Origin: Nonomuraea solani
Lineage (GTDB): Bacteria; Actinomycetota; Actinomycetes; Streptosporangiales; Streptosporangiaceae
Reading direction: 5' to 3'
Length of the DNA stretch: 64,000 nucleotides
Assembly (NCBI RefSeq): GCF_900108335.1
Contig: NZ_FNVT01000001.1
Location: forward strand, 736,977-800,976
Shown one piece after another: positions 9,088 through 17,343 of this stretch. The notes below the pieces were generated by a model. That model saw nothing but the letters and a program-made list of their open reading frames with translations. It did not search any database and was not told where the DNA came from. Positions within the stretch are counted from its first letter, which is position 1. Each line of letters starts with the position of its first letter. Both the position numbers and the translations under genes were made by a program.

Positions 9088-9101
9088 GTGGCGATCGCCA
9101 C
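9088..9101. promoter_or_regulatory. 14-bp palindrome upstream of the XRE gene
   Basis: GTGGCGATCGCCAC is a perfect palindrome 27 bp upstream of the XRE start, in the 119-bp gap that also follows the response-regulator stop. It may be an autoregulatory operator; a short hairpin role for the upstream gene is the alternative. Confidence 0.35.
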
Positions 9102-9180
9102 CCCGAAACCTAACCCCTTTCCGGCATACTTAAAAGTCTCCAGTGAATTCTGCTATGAACGCAGATCCGGACAAATTCTT

Positions 9181-9828
9181 TCAGCCCAGTACGTTCTCAT
9201 GCAGAGCGCGCAGCACAGCATTGGTACGGTCGCGAGCCCCCAATTTCAGAAGAAGGGTGGAAACGTGGTTCTTGACCGTACCCTCCGCGAGAAACAGGGC
9301 CCCGGCGATCTCGCGGTTGCTGTAGCCCTCCGCCACCAGCCGCAGCACCTCCAGCTCCCGTTCGGTGAGCTGCTGGATCGGCGGCAGGCCGGCGGCGGGC
9401 GGGCGGCGGCGCTGGACGGCGCGCAGCAGGCGGTCGGTGATCGAGGGGGAGATCAGGGTGCCGCCATCGGCCAGGACGCGGATGGCGTGGGTCAGTTGTT
9501 CGAGGGTGACGTCCTTGAGGAGGTAGCCGCAGGCGCCCGCGCGCATCGCGTCGAGGACGAGCGTGTCACTGTCGAACGTGGTGAGCACGAGCACCGGCGG
9601 CGCCTCCGCGGCCCTGTCCTGGAGCGCCGTCAGCACCCAGATGCCGTCGTGGCGCGGCATGCGCAGGTCGAGCAGGACGACGTCGGGGGCGTGCTCCTCG
9701 ATGGCGGCCAGCGCGGTCATGCCGTCGTCGGCCTCGCCCGCCACCTCGATGTCGTCCGTCAGGTCGAGCAGGCTGCGGATGCCCTGCCGCACGAGGGTCT
9801 GGTCGTCGACCACCAGCACCCGGATCAT
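9181..9828 (-). CDS. NarL/LuxR-family two-component response regulator
   Basis: 215 aa. The N-terminal receiver domain has the acidic pair VVDDQ, phospho-acceptor Asp54 in VLLDLRMP and Lys104 in YLLKDV. The C-terminal LuxR-type HTH reads LTERELEVLRLVAEGYSN and AEGTVKNHVSTLLLKL. It should bind DNA as a phosphorylated dimer. Its ATG overlaps the kinase stop by 4 bp, so the two are cotranscribed. It is divergent from an ABC exporter, the usual partner of DesK-like systems that sense envelope stress or antibiotics. Confidence 0.95.
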   Translation of the reverse strand: MIRVLVVDDQTLVRQGIRSLLDLTDDIEVAGEADDGMTALAAIEEHAPDVVLLDLRMPRHDGIWVLTALQDRAAEAPPVLVLTTFDSDTLVLDAMRAGACGYLLKDVTLEQLTHAIRVLADGGTLISPSITDRLLRAVQRRRPPAAGLPPIQQLTERELEVLRLVAEGYSNREIAGALFLAEGTVKNHVSTLLLKLGARDRTNAVLRALHENVLG

Positions 9829-10922
9829 CGCGCGGGCATCCGGGCGGTGACGCGGAACCCGTCGCTGCCGTCGAGCCGGACGTCGCCGCCGATCGCGCCG
9901 ACGCGCTCGGCCAGGCCGCGCAGCCCGTTGCCGGGCCTGACCTCGGGGCTGCCCCGGCCGTCGTCGACGGAGGTGAGCCGCACGGTGTGGTCCGGCTCCG
10001 ACTCGATGCGGATCCGCAGCGAGGTCGCCGCCGCGTGGCGGATGGTGTTGGTGACGATCTCCTGGACGACGCGGATGAGCGTCACGGTCAGCTCCTCGCC
10101 GGCCTGTACGTCGTCGTCGACGCACACGCCGATGTCCAGGCCGGGGATGTCGCGCACCACGGCGGCCAGCGATTCGCGCAGGTCGGGCGCGTCGGCGCGG
10201 AGCTGCCCGACCGTCTGCCGCACATCGCCGAGCAGGTCTCTCGCCACCCGGTTCGCCCGCTCGACGTGCTCACGCGCGGCCGGGCCCTCCTGGTGCCTGG
10301 CGACCTCCAGTTCGAGGGTGAGCGCGGTGAGCTGGTGCCCGATGAGGTCGTGAAGCTCCCTGGAGATCCGCAGGCGCTCGTGGGCGCGGGTCGTCTCCGC
10401 CAGGACGACGCTCGCCGCTCGCAGCTCGACGTGCGCCTCGGCCAGCTCGCGGCGCATCCGCTGCTCCCGGATGATCGCGATGGTGCTCAGCCACGTCGCC
10501 GCCTGGATCAGCAGGTAGAGCAGCGCGCTGAGCGTGACCTCGGCGCCGGGGGCGCCGGCCCGGCTCGCGGTCAGGGCGATGACGCCGGAGTTGAGCGCGA
10601 TCACCACCGGACCGGCCCAGCGCGGCAGCACGTAGGCGCTCATGGCCGCGATGAACACCAGCAGGATCGACAGCCACCCGGCCTTCGGCGCGGTCAGGAC
10701 CGTGGCCCAGCCCAGCAGGACGCCCGCGCCGTACGCGGCCCGCGCGACCCGGAGCCGGTTGTCCTCGCAGAGGGCGGTGATCGTCAGGGCGGTCACCAGA
10801 CCTGCGAAGAGCACCGCCCAGGTCAGGGTCACGGCCCCGCTGAACAGGGTCGGCGTCCCCACCGCGACGCACATCAGGAGCGCCGTCAGGCCCGCCCAGG
10901 CGTCCGGCTCGATTCGCCGCAT
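9825..10922 (-). CDS. Membrane sensor histidine kinase (HisKA_3 / NarL partner type)
   Basis: 365 aa from ATG 10922. Five or six hydrophobic segments fill residues 10-150 without an obvious extracellular sensor domain, as in DesK-like intramembrane sensors. The dimerisation helix holds the phospho-accepting His191 in ISRELHDLIGHQLTAL. The ATPase domain ends with the G-box GNGLRGLAERVGAIGG. There is no SD; a -10-like TAGAGT lies exactly 7 nt upstream of the ATG, suggesting a leaderless transcript. A longer in-frame start at 11000 is possible but would overlap the divergent promoter. Confidence 0.93.
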   Translation of the reverse strand: MRRIEPDAWAGLTALLMCVAVGTPTLFSGAVTLTWAVLFAGLVTALTITALCEDNRLRVARAAYGAGVLLGWATVLTAPKAGWLSILLVFIAAMSAYVLPRWAGPVVIALNSGVIALTASRAGAPGAEVTLSALLYLLIQAATWLSTIAIIREQRMRRELAEAHVELRAASVVLAETTRAHERLRISRELHDLIGHQLTALTLELEVARHQEGPAAREHVERANRVARDLLGDVRQTVGQLRADAPDLRESLAAVVRDIPGLDIGVCVDDDVQAGEELTVTLIRVVQEIVTNTIRHAAATSLRIRIESEPDHTVRLTSVDDGRGSPEVRPGNGLRGLAERVGAIGGDVRLDGSDGFRVTARMPAR

Positions 10923-10929
10923 ACGATCA

Positions 10930-10935
10930 ACTCTA
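10930..10935 (-). promoter_or_regulatory. Putative -10 element, leaderless start of the kinase gene
   Basis: On the minus strand TAGAGT, then 7 nt (TGATCGT), then ATG at 10922. No SD is present. It matches the TANNNT-7-start arrangement of actinobacterial leaderless genes. Confidence 0.5.
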
Positions 10936-11022
10936 ACGGCGCCCCGACCGGCGGCGGGGGTGCCGGAAGTCATGGGTACGAAGGCTGACCATCGGCACAA
11001 GCCGGACCTGCCCGTCCGCTCC

Positions 11023-11028
11023 TACCGT
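11023..11028 (+). promoter_or_regulatory. Putative -10 element, leaderless start of the ABC ATPase gene
   Basis: TACCGT (11023-11028), then CGGGGAC (7 nt), then ATG 11036. The divergent kinase has the same arrangement, so the two -10 boxes are only about 90 bp apart and probably share control by the response regulator. Confidence 0.5.
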
Positions 11029-11035
11029 CGGGGAC

Positions 11036-11980
11036 ATGTCTGGAACATCCCCGGCCGTCGAAGCCGACGGCCTGCACAAGCGTTATCGCGCGAAGGTCGC
11101 CGTCGACGACGTCAGCCTGTCGATCCAGGGCGGCGAGATCTTCGGCATCCTCGGGCGCAACGGGGCCGGCAAGACGACCACCGTCGAGCTGATCGCCGGG
11201 CTGCGGCGGCCCGACCGGGGCACCGTCCGCGTCCTCGGCGTGGACGCGCACCGCGACCGCGCCCGGCTGCGGCAGATCCTCGGCGTGCAACTACAGGAGA
11301 GCCAGTTGCACGCCGCGCTCACGGTCACCGAACTGGTCCGCCTCTACCGCACCTTCTACCGTGACCCCCTGGACGCCGGCGAGCTCATCGAGTCCGTCGG
11401 CCTGACCGCCTCCCGCGGCACCCGCTTCCAGAACCTCTCCGGCGGCCAGCAGCAGCGATTGTCGATCGCGCTCGCCCTCGTCGGGCGGCCCCGGGTGGTG
11501 ATCCTCGACGAGCTGACGACCGGGCTCGACCCGGAGGCACGCCGCCAGATGTGGGCCACCGTCGCGGCCCTGCGCGAGAACGGCGTGACCGTGCTGCTCG
11601 TCAGCCACGCCATGGAGGAGGTCGAGCGATTGTGCGATCGGGTCGCGCTGCTCGACGCGGGGCGGGTGGTCGCCCTCGACTCGCCCGCCGGGCTCGTCCG
11701 GCGGGCCGGATTCGCGCAGCGGGTGACGTTCGTGCCCGCCGGGCCCGTACCGGAAGGGCTGCTGGAGGGGCTGCTGGAGGGGCTCGGCGAGGTCGAGCGG
11801 GTACGCGCCGACGGCGGCCGGGTCGTCGTCGAAGGCCGGGACGATCTGCTCCAGGCCGTCAGCGTCGCCCTCGTGCGCGCCGGCGTCGTGGTGACCGAGA
11901 CGCGCGGCGAGCGGGCGACCCTGGACGACGCCTTCGTCGCCCTGACCGGGCGGCATCTGGAGCACGAGGAGGTTCGATGA
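11036..11980 (+). CDS. ABC exporter ATP-binding protein (DrrA/ABC-2 type)
   Basis: 314 aa. Walker A GRNGAGKTT (residues 40-48), signature LSGGQQQR (134-141), Walker B VVILDELTTG with catalytic Glu159, and H-loop LLVSHAMEE. A ~90-residue C-terminal extension is typical of DrrA-like exporter ATPases. With the next gene it should form a drug or lipid exporter. Its stop overlaps the permease start (ATGA). Its position opposite the two-component genes suggests induction by that system. Confidence 0.95.
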   Translation: MSGTSPAVEADGLHKRYRAKVAVDDVSLSIQGGEIFGILGRNGAGKTTTVELIAGLRRPDRGTVRVLGVDAHRDRARLRQILGVQLQESQLHAALTVTELVRLYRTFYRDPLDAGELIESVGLTASRGTRFQNLSGGQQQRLSIALALVGRPRVVILDELTTGLDPEARRQMWATVAALRENGVTVLLVSHAMEEVERLCDRVALLDAGRVVALDSPAGLVRRAGFAQRVTFVPAGPVPEGLLEGLLEGLGEVERVRADGGRVVVEGRDDLLQAVSVALVRAGVVVTETRGERATLDDAFVALTGRHLEHEEVR

Positions 11981-12741
11981 CGGATATTTCGGTACACCGC
12001 CCTGGGCTCCGGTCCTGGGCCGAGTTGCTCGCCTGCGAGCTGAGGATGGTCGTCCGCGACACCGCCGGGCTGATCGTGCCGATCGGCCTGCCCATGCTCA
12101 TCCTGGTGATGAACGCCTCGGCGGCCGGCGAGCAGGTCGTCGCGAACGGCCGGACGGCGCTCGACGTCTATGTGCTGCCGCTGGTGTTCACGATGGTCGT
12201 GGCGACCACCGGAATCGTCAACATGCCGAGCTTCCTGGCCTACTACCGGCGCAGCGGGATCCTCAGGCGGCTCGCGGTGACGCCCGCGTCGCCGGCGATG
12301 GTCCTCATCGCCCAGATGGTCGTCGGCGTGCTGCAGACGGGGCTGGGCATCGCGGCCGCGTGGGTGCTGGCGATGGTGGTGTTCGGCGCGCGGCCGCCGG
12401 TGCACGCGGGCGCGGCGGTCGGCGCGCTCGTCCTCGCGACGGCCGCGATGTACGCCGTGGGCATGATCGTCGCCGCCGTGGCGCCCACCCCGAACTCGGC
12501 CGTGGCGATCGGCCTGGCCCTGTACTTCGCTCTGGGGGCGCTCGGCGGCATGTTCGGGGGCCGCGACGGCCTGCCGGACGTGCTGGCGGCGGTCGGTGCC
12601 TGGCTGCCGTTCGGCGCCTCGGTCGAGGCTCTGTCGGCGGCGTGGGCCGGGGCGGCGGTTCAGCCCGCGCCGCTGATCGGGCTCTTCGTCAGCCTGCTGC
12701 TCGGCGGAGTGATCGCGGCCGCCTTCTTCCGGTGGGAATAG
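11977..12741 (+). CDS. ABC-2 type transporter permease
   Basis: 254 aa with six hydrophobic helices, for example GLIVPIGLPMLILVM, VLPLVFTMVVATTGIVN, AMVLIAQMVVGVLQTGLGIA, LVLATAAMYAVGMIVAAVA and LIGLFVSLLLGGVIAAAFF. The arrangement is that of DrrB-like exporter permeases, with RRSGILRRLAVTPASP as the conserved cytosolic loop. It begins inside the ATPase stop (ATGA overlap), so a 1:1 complex is likely. The transported compound is unknown. Confidence 0.93.
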   Translation: MTDISVHRPGLRSWAELLACELRMVVRDTAGLIVPIGLPMLILVMNASAAGEQVVANGRTALDVYVLPLVFTMVVATTGIVNMPSFLAYYRRSGILRRLAVTPASPAMVLIAQMVVGVLQTGLGIAAAWVLAMVVFGARPPVHAGAAVGALVLATAAMYAVGMIVAAVAPTPNSAVAIGLALYFALGALGGMFGGRDGLPDVLAAVGAWLPFGASVEALSAAWAGAAVQPAPLIGLFVSLLLGGVIAAAFFRWE

Positions 12742-13713
12742 ATGGTATGTCTGGTCTTCATGGGATATAGGGAGCTTTATCCGCCTGTGGAGCCGTACGA
12801 GACCGGGCACCTCGACGTCGGAGACGGCCACGAGCTCTACTGGGAGGTGAGCGGGAACCCGGACGGCAAGCCGGTCGTCTTCCTGCACGGCGGTCCTGGT
12901 GGCGGGACGCTGCCGGCGCAGCGGCGGTTCTTCGACCCATCGGCGTACCGGATCGTCCTGTTCGACCAGCGCAACTGCGGGCGCAGCCGGCCGCACGCCA
13001 CCGAACCCGGCGTGTCGCTGGAGACCAACACCACCTGGCATCTGGTCGCGGACATCGAGCGGCTCAGGGAGCGGCTGGGGATCGCGCGGTGGCTGGTGTT
13101 CGGCGGGTCGTGGGGGAGCACGCTGGCGCTGGCGTACGCGCGGCGGCACCCGGAACGGGTGAGCGAGATCATCCTGCGCGGCGTCTACCTGGCCGGGGCC
13201 ACCAACAGGGCGTGGACGTTCACCGAGACGGGGGCGGCGTGCCTGTTCCCGGCGGAGTGGGCCGCCTTCCGCGACCACATCCCCGCCGGGGAGCGTGACG
13301 ATCTCGTGGGCGCCTACCACCGCAGGATGTTCGACCCCGACCCGGCGGTGCACGTGCCGGCGGCGCGCGCCTGGGCGGCCTGGGAGCTGTCGGCCAACTG
13401 GCTGCTGCCCGTCCCGATGCCGCCGCTGGACGACCGTGAGGTCGTCGCGTTCATGCGGATCGAGACGCACTACTTCACCCAGGACTGTTTCCTCAAGGAG
13501 GGTGAGCTGCTCGACGTCGAGGCGATCAGGCACATCCCGTGTGTGATCGTGAACGGCCGCTACGACATGAAGACGCCGCCCGAGGCCGCGTACGACCTGC
13601 ATCGGGCCTGGCCGGAGGCCGAGCTCCACATCGTGGAGGACGCCGGGCACGCGGGCGCGGAGCCCGGGACGCTGCACCGGCTCATCGAGGCCACCGACCG
13701 GTTCCGGCCCTGA
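12742..13713 (+). CDS. pip: Proline iminopeptidase (alpha/beta hydrolase, peptidase S33)
   Basis: 323 aa, normal for the family, which removes N-terminal proline from peptides in the cytosol. The oxyanion-hole motif HGGPGGG is at residues 49-55, the nucleophile elbow GGSWGS places Ser123, GRYD near residue 275 supplies the Asp, and DAGHAG near 303 the His. YPPVEPYETG is the conserved N-terminus. The ATG at 12742 directly follows the permease stop and has GGTGGGA upstream; a second ATG at 12760 lacks an SD. It is probably the third gene of the exporter operon. A strong hairpin follows. Confidence 0.93.
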   Translation: MVCLVFMGYRELYPPVEPYETGHLDVGDGHELYWEVSGNPDGKPVVFLHGGPGGGTLPAQRRFFDPSAYRIVLFDQRNCGRSRPHATEPGVSLETNTTWHLVADIERLRERLGIARWLVFGGSWGSTLALAYARRHPERVSEIILRGVYLAGATNRAWTFTETGAACLFPAEWAAFRDHIPAGERDDLVGAYHRRMFDPDPAVHVPAARAWAAWELSANWLLPVPMPPLDDREVVAFMRIETHYFTQDCFLKEGELLDVEAIRHIPCVIVNGRYDMKTPPEAAYDLHRAWPEAELHIVEDAGHAGAEPGTLHRLIEATDRFRP

Positions 13714-13720
13714 CAAGGCC

Positions 13721-13748
13721 GAGGCCCGGCGATCAGTCGCCGGGCCTC
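13721..13748. terminator. Bidirectional intrinsic terminator
   Basis: A perfect 12-bp stem GAGGCCCGGCGA (13721-13732), loop TCAG, TCGCCGGGCCTC (13737-13748). It sits between the convergent iminopeptidase and the small secreted protein and can serve both. Confidence 0.88.
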
Positions 13749-13755
13749 AGAGTGT

Positions 13756-14151
13756 TTAGTAGATGCGGTACTTACGGCCGCAGTTGTCGAACTTGCCCGC
13801 CCAGCAGGTGTAGGTGTAAACCTTCTTGATCCCCCGGCCGCTCCAGGCACCGACGACCTTGCCGTCCCAGGACTTGTTGAACTTGTGCCAGCCGCCGTTC
13901 TTGTAGTACTCGAACCACACCCAGCCCTTCTTGCCACCGACCTTGTCGACGCCGTACCACTTCGTGAAGACCTTGCCGTGGGACTTCCAGGTCTTGCCGT
14001 ACGTGTACGCCTTGTTGTCGCTGGAGAAGAACTTGCCCCACTGCACAGTGGTCGTGGACTGGGTGCTCGCCTGGGCCGCGGCCGGGCTGAGAGCGAGACC
14101 GGTGATGGCCGTCGAGCCGACCAGTGCGGCTATCGCCAGAGTCTTACGCAT
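13756..14151 (-). CDS. Small secreted Trp/Tyr/Lys-rich protein of unknown function
   Basis: 131 aa with a clear Sec signal peptide (RKTLAIAALVGSTAITGLAL, cleavage near AAAQA-S). The mature ~100 residues are basic and aromatic (WGKFFSSDNKAYTYGKTW, KKGWVWFEYYKNGGWHKF) and contain two cysteines (TCWAGKFDNCG) that could form a disulfide. Short KxYTYGKTW-like and W-rich segments recur, hinting at beta-strand repeats, as in small exported wall-binding or bacteriocin-like proteins. I do not recognise the family. SD GGGGGAGGAAC precedes the ATG. It is monocistronic, with a bidirectional terminator downstream. Confidence 0.8.
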   Translation of the reverse strand: MRKTLAIAALVGSTAITGLALSPAAAQASTQSTTTVQWGKFFSSDNKAYTYGKTWKSHGKVFTKWYGVDKVGGKKGWVWFEYYKNGGWHKFNKSWDGKVVGAWSGRGIKKVYTYTCWAGKFDNCGRKYRIY

Positions 14152-14226
14152 TTCGGGTTCCTCCCCCTGTCGGTGCTGCCGGGTGATCCGGTAGCAGGGA
14201 CATTACGGAGGCCGTACGCGATCATC

Positions 14227-14235
14227 TGTGGACAA
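14227..14235 (+). other. Single perfect DnaA-box-like 9-mer
   Basis: TGTGGACAA matches the high-GC DnaA box (reverse complement TTGTCCACA). It is part of a small hairpin TGTGGA-CAAA-TCCACA. It is the only such box I noticed in the 131-bp gap 14152-14282, so it is not an origin. Confidence 0.3.
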
Positions 14236-14282
14236 ATCCACACACCCATGGTGATGGGCGACACACCTGCTGAACCACCAGG

Positions 14283-15539
14283 TCAGCGCCTGACCGGCAC
14301 CCCGTCCACGGGGAACGGCGTGAACGACGGCCGCGCCGCCTTCGCCTGGGCGCCGCTCTGCCCGCACAGGCTCAGCATCAGGAAGTCCTCGGTCGCGAAA
14401 TCGATCGGATGCGGCTCGATCTGGCCGTTCTCGTTGATGGTCTGGTACTTGAGGCGGTTGAACCCGAACGAGAGCAGCCGCTCGCCGTCCGGGGTCGCCA
14501 GCGACTGCGTGGCCATGCCGAACACGCCGCCGTCGTGCCCCCAGAACCGGCCGCACGGCAGGTCGAGGAAGTAGAGGCCGAGGCCGTAGTCGATCGCCGT
14601 GCCGGCGACCAGCACCGTCACGGTCTTCTGCATCTCGGCGAGCAGCGTGGGGCTGATCAGCTCGCCGCGCAGCAGCAGCCGGTAGAAGCGGTTGAGGTCG
14701 TTCATCGTGGACATGAGCGCGCCCGCCGTCGTGGCCCACGACATGTTGTAGACGCTGTAGTCGCGCGGCGGGTCGATGAAGCCGAACAGCGACTCGTACG
14801 CCTTGGAGTGCGGCCCGGGAATGCGCGGCGTCCTCGGGAAGGAGGTGTCCCGCAGCCCCGCCTTACGGATGACGAACCGGGTGATGTAGTCCTCGGCGGT
14901 CATACCCGTGATCTTCTCCAGGAGCAGCCCGGCGATCACGTAGTTGACGTTGGAGTAGCTGCCGGGCGCCACCCCCGGCTCACCGGTCGGCGGCTGCGCC
15001 AGGCTCAGGGCCAGCAGTTCCCGCTTGGAGATCTGGCGGAAACGGTGCTCGTCCAGGCTCCGGCCGGAGGGCTCGTAGAGCGACGGGAACGCCGGGCCGA
15101 TGTAGTCGGCGATGTGGCTGGTGTGGTTGAGCAACATCCGCACGGTGATCCGCCGGCCGCGCTCGCCGGGCACCAGGTCGGGCAGGTAGCGGCCGATCGG
15201 GGCGTCCAGCTCCACCTTGCCGGCGGCGACCTGCTGCAGCACGGCCACCGAGGTGAACGTCTTGGTGATGCTGCCGACCCGGTGCACCATGTCGGGCCGC
15301 ACCGGGCGGCGCGTGTCCACGTCGGCGACGCCGGCCGCGCCGCGCCAGGCCGCGGCACCGTCGCGGACCTCGGAGTAGGTGCCGTACATGCCGGCCTCGT
15401 GGATGGCGGTGAGTGACTTCCGCAGCGCCTGCCGGTCGAGCCCGGGGTCGGCGGCGGCGGGGACGGCCGATGTGCCGGCCGTAAGGAGCACGCCGATCGC
15501 GGCCGCTCCCGCGAGGCGCCTGAAACGACGAATTTTCAT
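14283..15539 (-). CDS. Secreted serine hydrolase (class C beta-lactamase / D-Ala-D-Ala carboxypeptidase fold)
   Basis: 418 aa with a signal peptide (KIRRFRRLAGAAAIGVLLTA, then AVPAAA). The SxxK motif SITK places nucleophile Ser90 and Lys93, YSN is at 195-197, and WGHDGG near residue 330 is the HxG-like third motif. The family includes DD-peptidases, esterases and D-amino-acid peptidases acting outside the membrane, often on peptidoglycan peptides; sequence alone does not separate these. The ATG has no SD; a CATGCT hexamer ends 6 nt before it, so the message may be leaderless. It is divergent from the 15647 membrane module. Confidence 0.92.
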   Translation of the reverse strand: MKIRRFRRLAGAAAIGVLLTAGTSAVPAAADPGLDRQALRKSLTAIHEAGMYGTYSEVRDGAAAWRGAAGVADVDTRRPVRPDMVHRVGSITKTFTSVAVLQQVAAGKVELDAPIGRYLPDLVPGERGRRITVRMLLNHTSHIADYIGPAFPSLYEPSGRSLDEHRFRQISKRELLALSLAQPPTGEPGVAPGSYSNVNYVIAGLLLEKITGMTAEDYITRFVIRKAGLRDTSFPRTPRIPGPHSKAYESLFGFIDPPRDYSVYNMSWATTAGALMSTMNDLNRFYRLLLRGELISPTLLAEMQKTVTVLVAGTAIDYGLGLYFLDLPCGRFWGHDGGVFGMATQSLATPDGERLLSFGFNRLKYQTINENGQIEPHPIDFATEDFLMLSLCGQSGAQAKAARPSFTPFPVDGVPVRR

Positions 15540-15597
15540 GAGGCCAGCATGATCGAGCGGAGTTCGCGGGGTTAGTCCACGGTGTCATCGGCCTCAT

Positions 15598-15611
15598 ATG
15601 ACAGAAGTCAT
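15598..15611. promoter_or_regulatory. Inverted repeat upstream of the 15647 module
   Basis: ATGAC-AGAA-GTCAT is a 14-bp inverted repeat in the divergent promoter region, 36 bp before the small membrane protein start. It is a candidate operator. Confidence 0.35.
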
Positions 15612-15646
15612 GCGTAGATTAGAAGCACCTCGTGGGGAGGTGCCGG

Positions 15647-15796
15647 ATGGAACGGGTGAACGCGCCCTTCGAGTGGGCGATGGCCATTCTGGTGGGGTCC
15701 TTCTTTCTCGCGACGTGGTCCGTTTCCTGGATCTTCGCCGTGTGGGGCGCGGTCTGGTCTGCGCCTGGCACGCGCGTTCGCGCCGCCGTCAGATGA
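15647..15796 (+). CDS. Small single-TM membrane protein, 49 aa
   Basis: An open frame from ATG 15647 to TGA 15794-15796. It encodes MERVNAPFEW followed by one ~25-residue hydrophobic helix (AMAILVGSFFLATWSVSWIF onward), then a short basic tail GTRVRAAVR. A strong SD (GGGGAGGTG, 15633-15641) lies 5 nt upstream. Its stop overlaps the next gene's ATG (ATGA at 15793-15796), a mark of a real coupled gene. It is short enough to be missed by automatic annotation. Function unknown; it probably partners the 495-aa membrane protein that follows. Confidence 0.75.
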   Translation: MERVNAPFEWAMAILVGSFFLATWSVSWIFAVWGAVWSAPGTRVRAAVR

Positions 15797-17280
15797 CCCC
15801 GGAGCAACTGCGCGACAATCCGGGATTCAGGTACAACCTCGCCGCTCACGGCGTCCTTTACCTCATTCCCATCGGCGTCGCCGTGACTTTCTCCGTCGTG
15901 CTGCCGTGGTGGGTCCCCAGGAACGCCGACGGGATGGACGTGAGCCGGCTCATCGCCTTGCAGCGTCTTTTCGAGCAGGTTTCCACATTCTTTTCCGGCC
16001 AGCTGAAATTGAGCGAGCCGAAGGTGCTCGGGGTGCTGGCCGCCGTCTATCTGGCGAGCGTGCTGCTGGCCTCCCGGCGGGGGCGGCTCGTGGGCGGCCT
16101 GCATCGGGTGGCCGACCTCTACACCAAGTACAGCGGCCCGGCCGCCGCCGGGCTGGCGACGCTGGCCGCGTTCACCTTCTTCGGGATGCGCGCCGGCGAC
16201 CCGGCCCACGAGCTGCGGTTGAAGGTCAAGGTCACGCAGGAGGGGTACGCCGAGGTCGCCAAGAGGGTCGAGGCCGAGCTGTCCGCGCGGGTCGTCAGCG
16301 GGCTCTACGCCAAGGTCAGGGCACGTTTCCCGGCGCCCTACCAGCGCGCGATCGCCGAGTTACCGCAGGTCGGCGAGCTGGCGGCGAGCGTGAGGCAGGA
16401 GGCCGACTCCGCCCGCGGCGTCTACGGCGTCACCGAACCGGCGGTCGAGCGGGCGCTGCGGGCCGCGCGGACGGGGGAGGGCGGCGCGGCCGAGTGGCGC
16501 GTCGAGAGCATGGCCGAGCCCGCCGCGCCGCCGGACGGGATCACGCCGGAGCAGGTCGAGGCCGCCCGGCGGGGCCTGGCAGGGACGAGCGCGGACACCC
16601 GGGCGATCGAGCTCGTCGACGACGGCCACAAGAAGGTGACCCTGCAGCTCGAAAAGGTGGTCAGCGAGCGGATCATGGCGCTCACCAAGTCGTTGTCGCA
16701 GGCCGTGCCGATGCTGGAGCCGCTGATGGCGGCGTTCGCCGACGCGACCGACAAGACCGTGCAGGACCGGATGGGGCTGGTCTACGACCGGGTCATGGCG
16801 ACGGCCCAGCGCAGGCCGGGCGATCTTCCGGCGGTCATCGACCGCGAGGTCAGGGCCGTCGTCGCGGCGGCCGACGTGGCCGCGGCCGTCGAGCGGGCCA
16901 CCCCGCGCGCCGAAGAGCAGGCCGGCCGGCACCGCAAGCTGCTGGCGACGCTGAAGAAGGGGGAATACCTGATCGACCGCCGGGTCGACCGGTGGGCGGC
17001 GGCGCAGGTCGCCAAGGACCGGCGGGAGGGCAAGCTGCCCAAGGCGCTCACGCTGTCCGAGCTTCTCAAGCTGACCGTGCCGCTCGACGTTCCCAAGCTG
17101 CCCGATCTGGCCATCCGCCCCGACCTGCTCCGCCCGCCGTTCGACCACCGCTCGCTCTACGGCCACGGCGCGCCGTACTTCTCCCGCCCGCCGTCCGAGT
17201 ACCGCCCGCCTCCGCTGGGCGGTCACTTCCAGGCGCCGAAACCCGTGGCGCCGCCCCGCGTGGTCCCGCGCTTCCGCTGA
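15793..17280 (+). CDS. Membrane protein with long helical C-terminal region, unknown function
   Basis: 495 aa from the ATG that overlaps the small TM gene; a longer in-frame version from 15598 would run over that gene and is less likely. Three hydrophobic helices occur near the start (LYLIPIGVAVTFSVVLPWWV, VLGVLAAVYLASVLLA, AAGLATLAAFTFFG), followed by ~300 residues of charged alpha-helix, probably coiled-coil, and a Pro/Arg-rich tail (PPSEYRPPPLGGH, PRVVPRFR). The third helix ends in positively charged text. I do not recognise a family. Residue 190 is a TTA codon (16360-16362). Likely cotranscribed with the 49-aa protein only; a LacI gene follows after 63 bp. Confidence 0.8.
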   Translation: MTPEQLRDNPGFRYNLAAHGVLYLIPIGVAVTFSVVLPWWVPRNADGMDVSRLIALQRLFEQVSTFFSGQLKLSEPKVLGVLAAVYLASVLLASRRGRLVGGLHRVADLYTKYSGPAAAGLATLAAFTFFGMRAGDPAHELRLKVKVTQEGYAEVAKRVEAELSARVVSGLYAKVRARFPAPYQRAIAELPQVGELAASVRQEADSARGVYGVTEPAVERALRAARTGEGGAAEWRVESMAEPAAPPDGITPEQVEAARRGLAGTSADTRAIELVDDGHKKVTLQLEKVVSERIMALTKSLSQAVPMLEPLMAAFADATDKTVQDRMGLVYDRVMATAQRRPGDLPAVIDREVRAVVAAADVAAAVERATPRAEEQAGRHRKLLATLKKGEYLIDRRVDRWAAAQVAKDRREGKLPKALTLSELLKLTVPLDVPKLPDLAIRPDLLRPPFDHRSLYGHGAPYFSRPPSEYRPPPLGGHFQAPKPVAPPRVVPRFR

Positions 17281-17343
17281 CCGGGCGGCCGGTGGCAGTA
17301 CGCTTCATAACCGGTCGGTACGCGCGGGGAAAGGACAGAACGC

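Noticed and set aside
10642..11364. Plus-strand gene upstream of and overlapping the ABC ATPase
   Set aside because: It is out of frame with the ATPase and antisense to the kinase N-terminus, with no SD or motif.
11356..13716. 786-codon minus-strand frame opposite the ABC exporter and iminopeptidase
   Set aside because: All three plus-strand genes there have complete family motifs and coupled overlaps. The antisense frame has none.
14227..14235. Replication origin
   Set aside because: One perfect DnaA-box-like 9-mer only, with no cluster, no AT-rich unwinding region and no dnaA/dnaN neighbours.
15598..15792. N-terminal 65-residue extension of the 495-aa membrane protein
   Set aside because: It overlaps the 49-aa TM gene in another frame, lacks an SD and is Arg/Gly-rich without conserved text. 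The ATGA overlap at 15793 is the better start.
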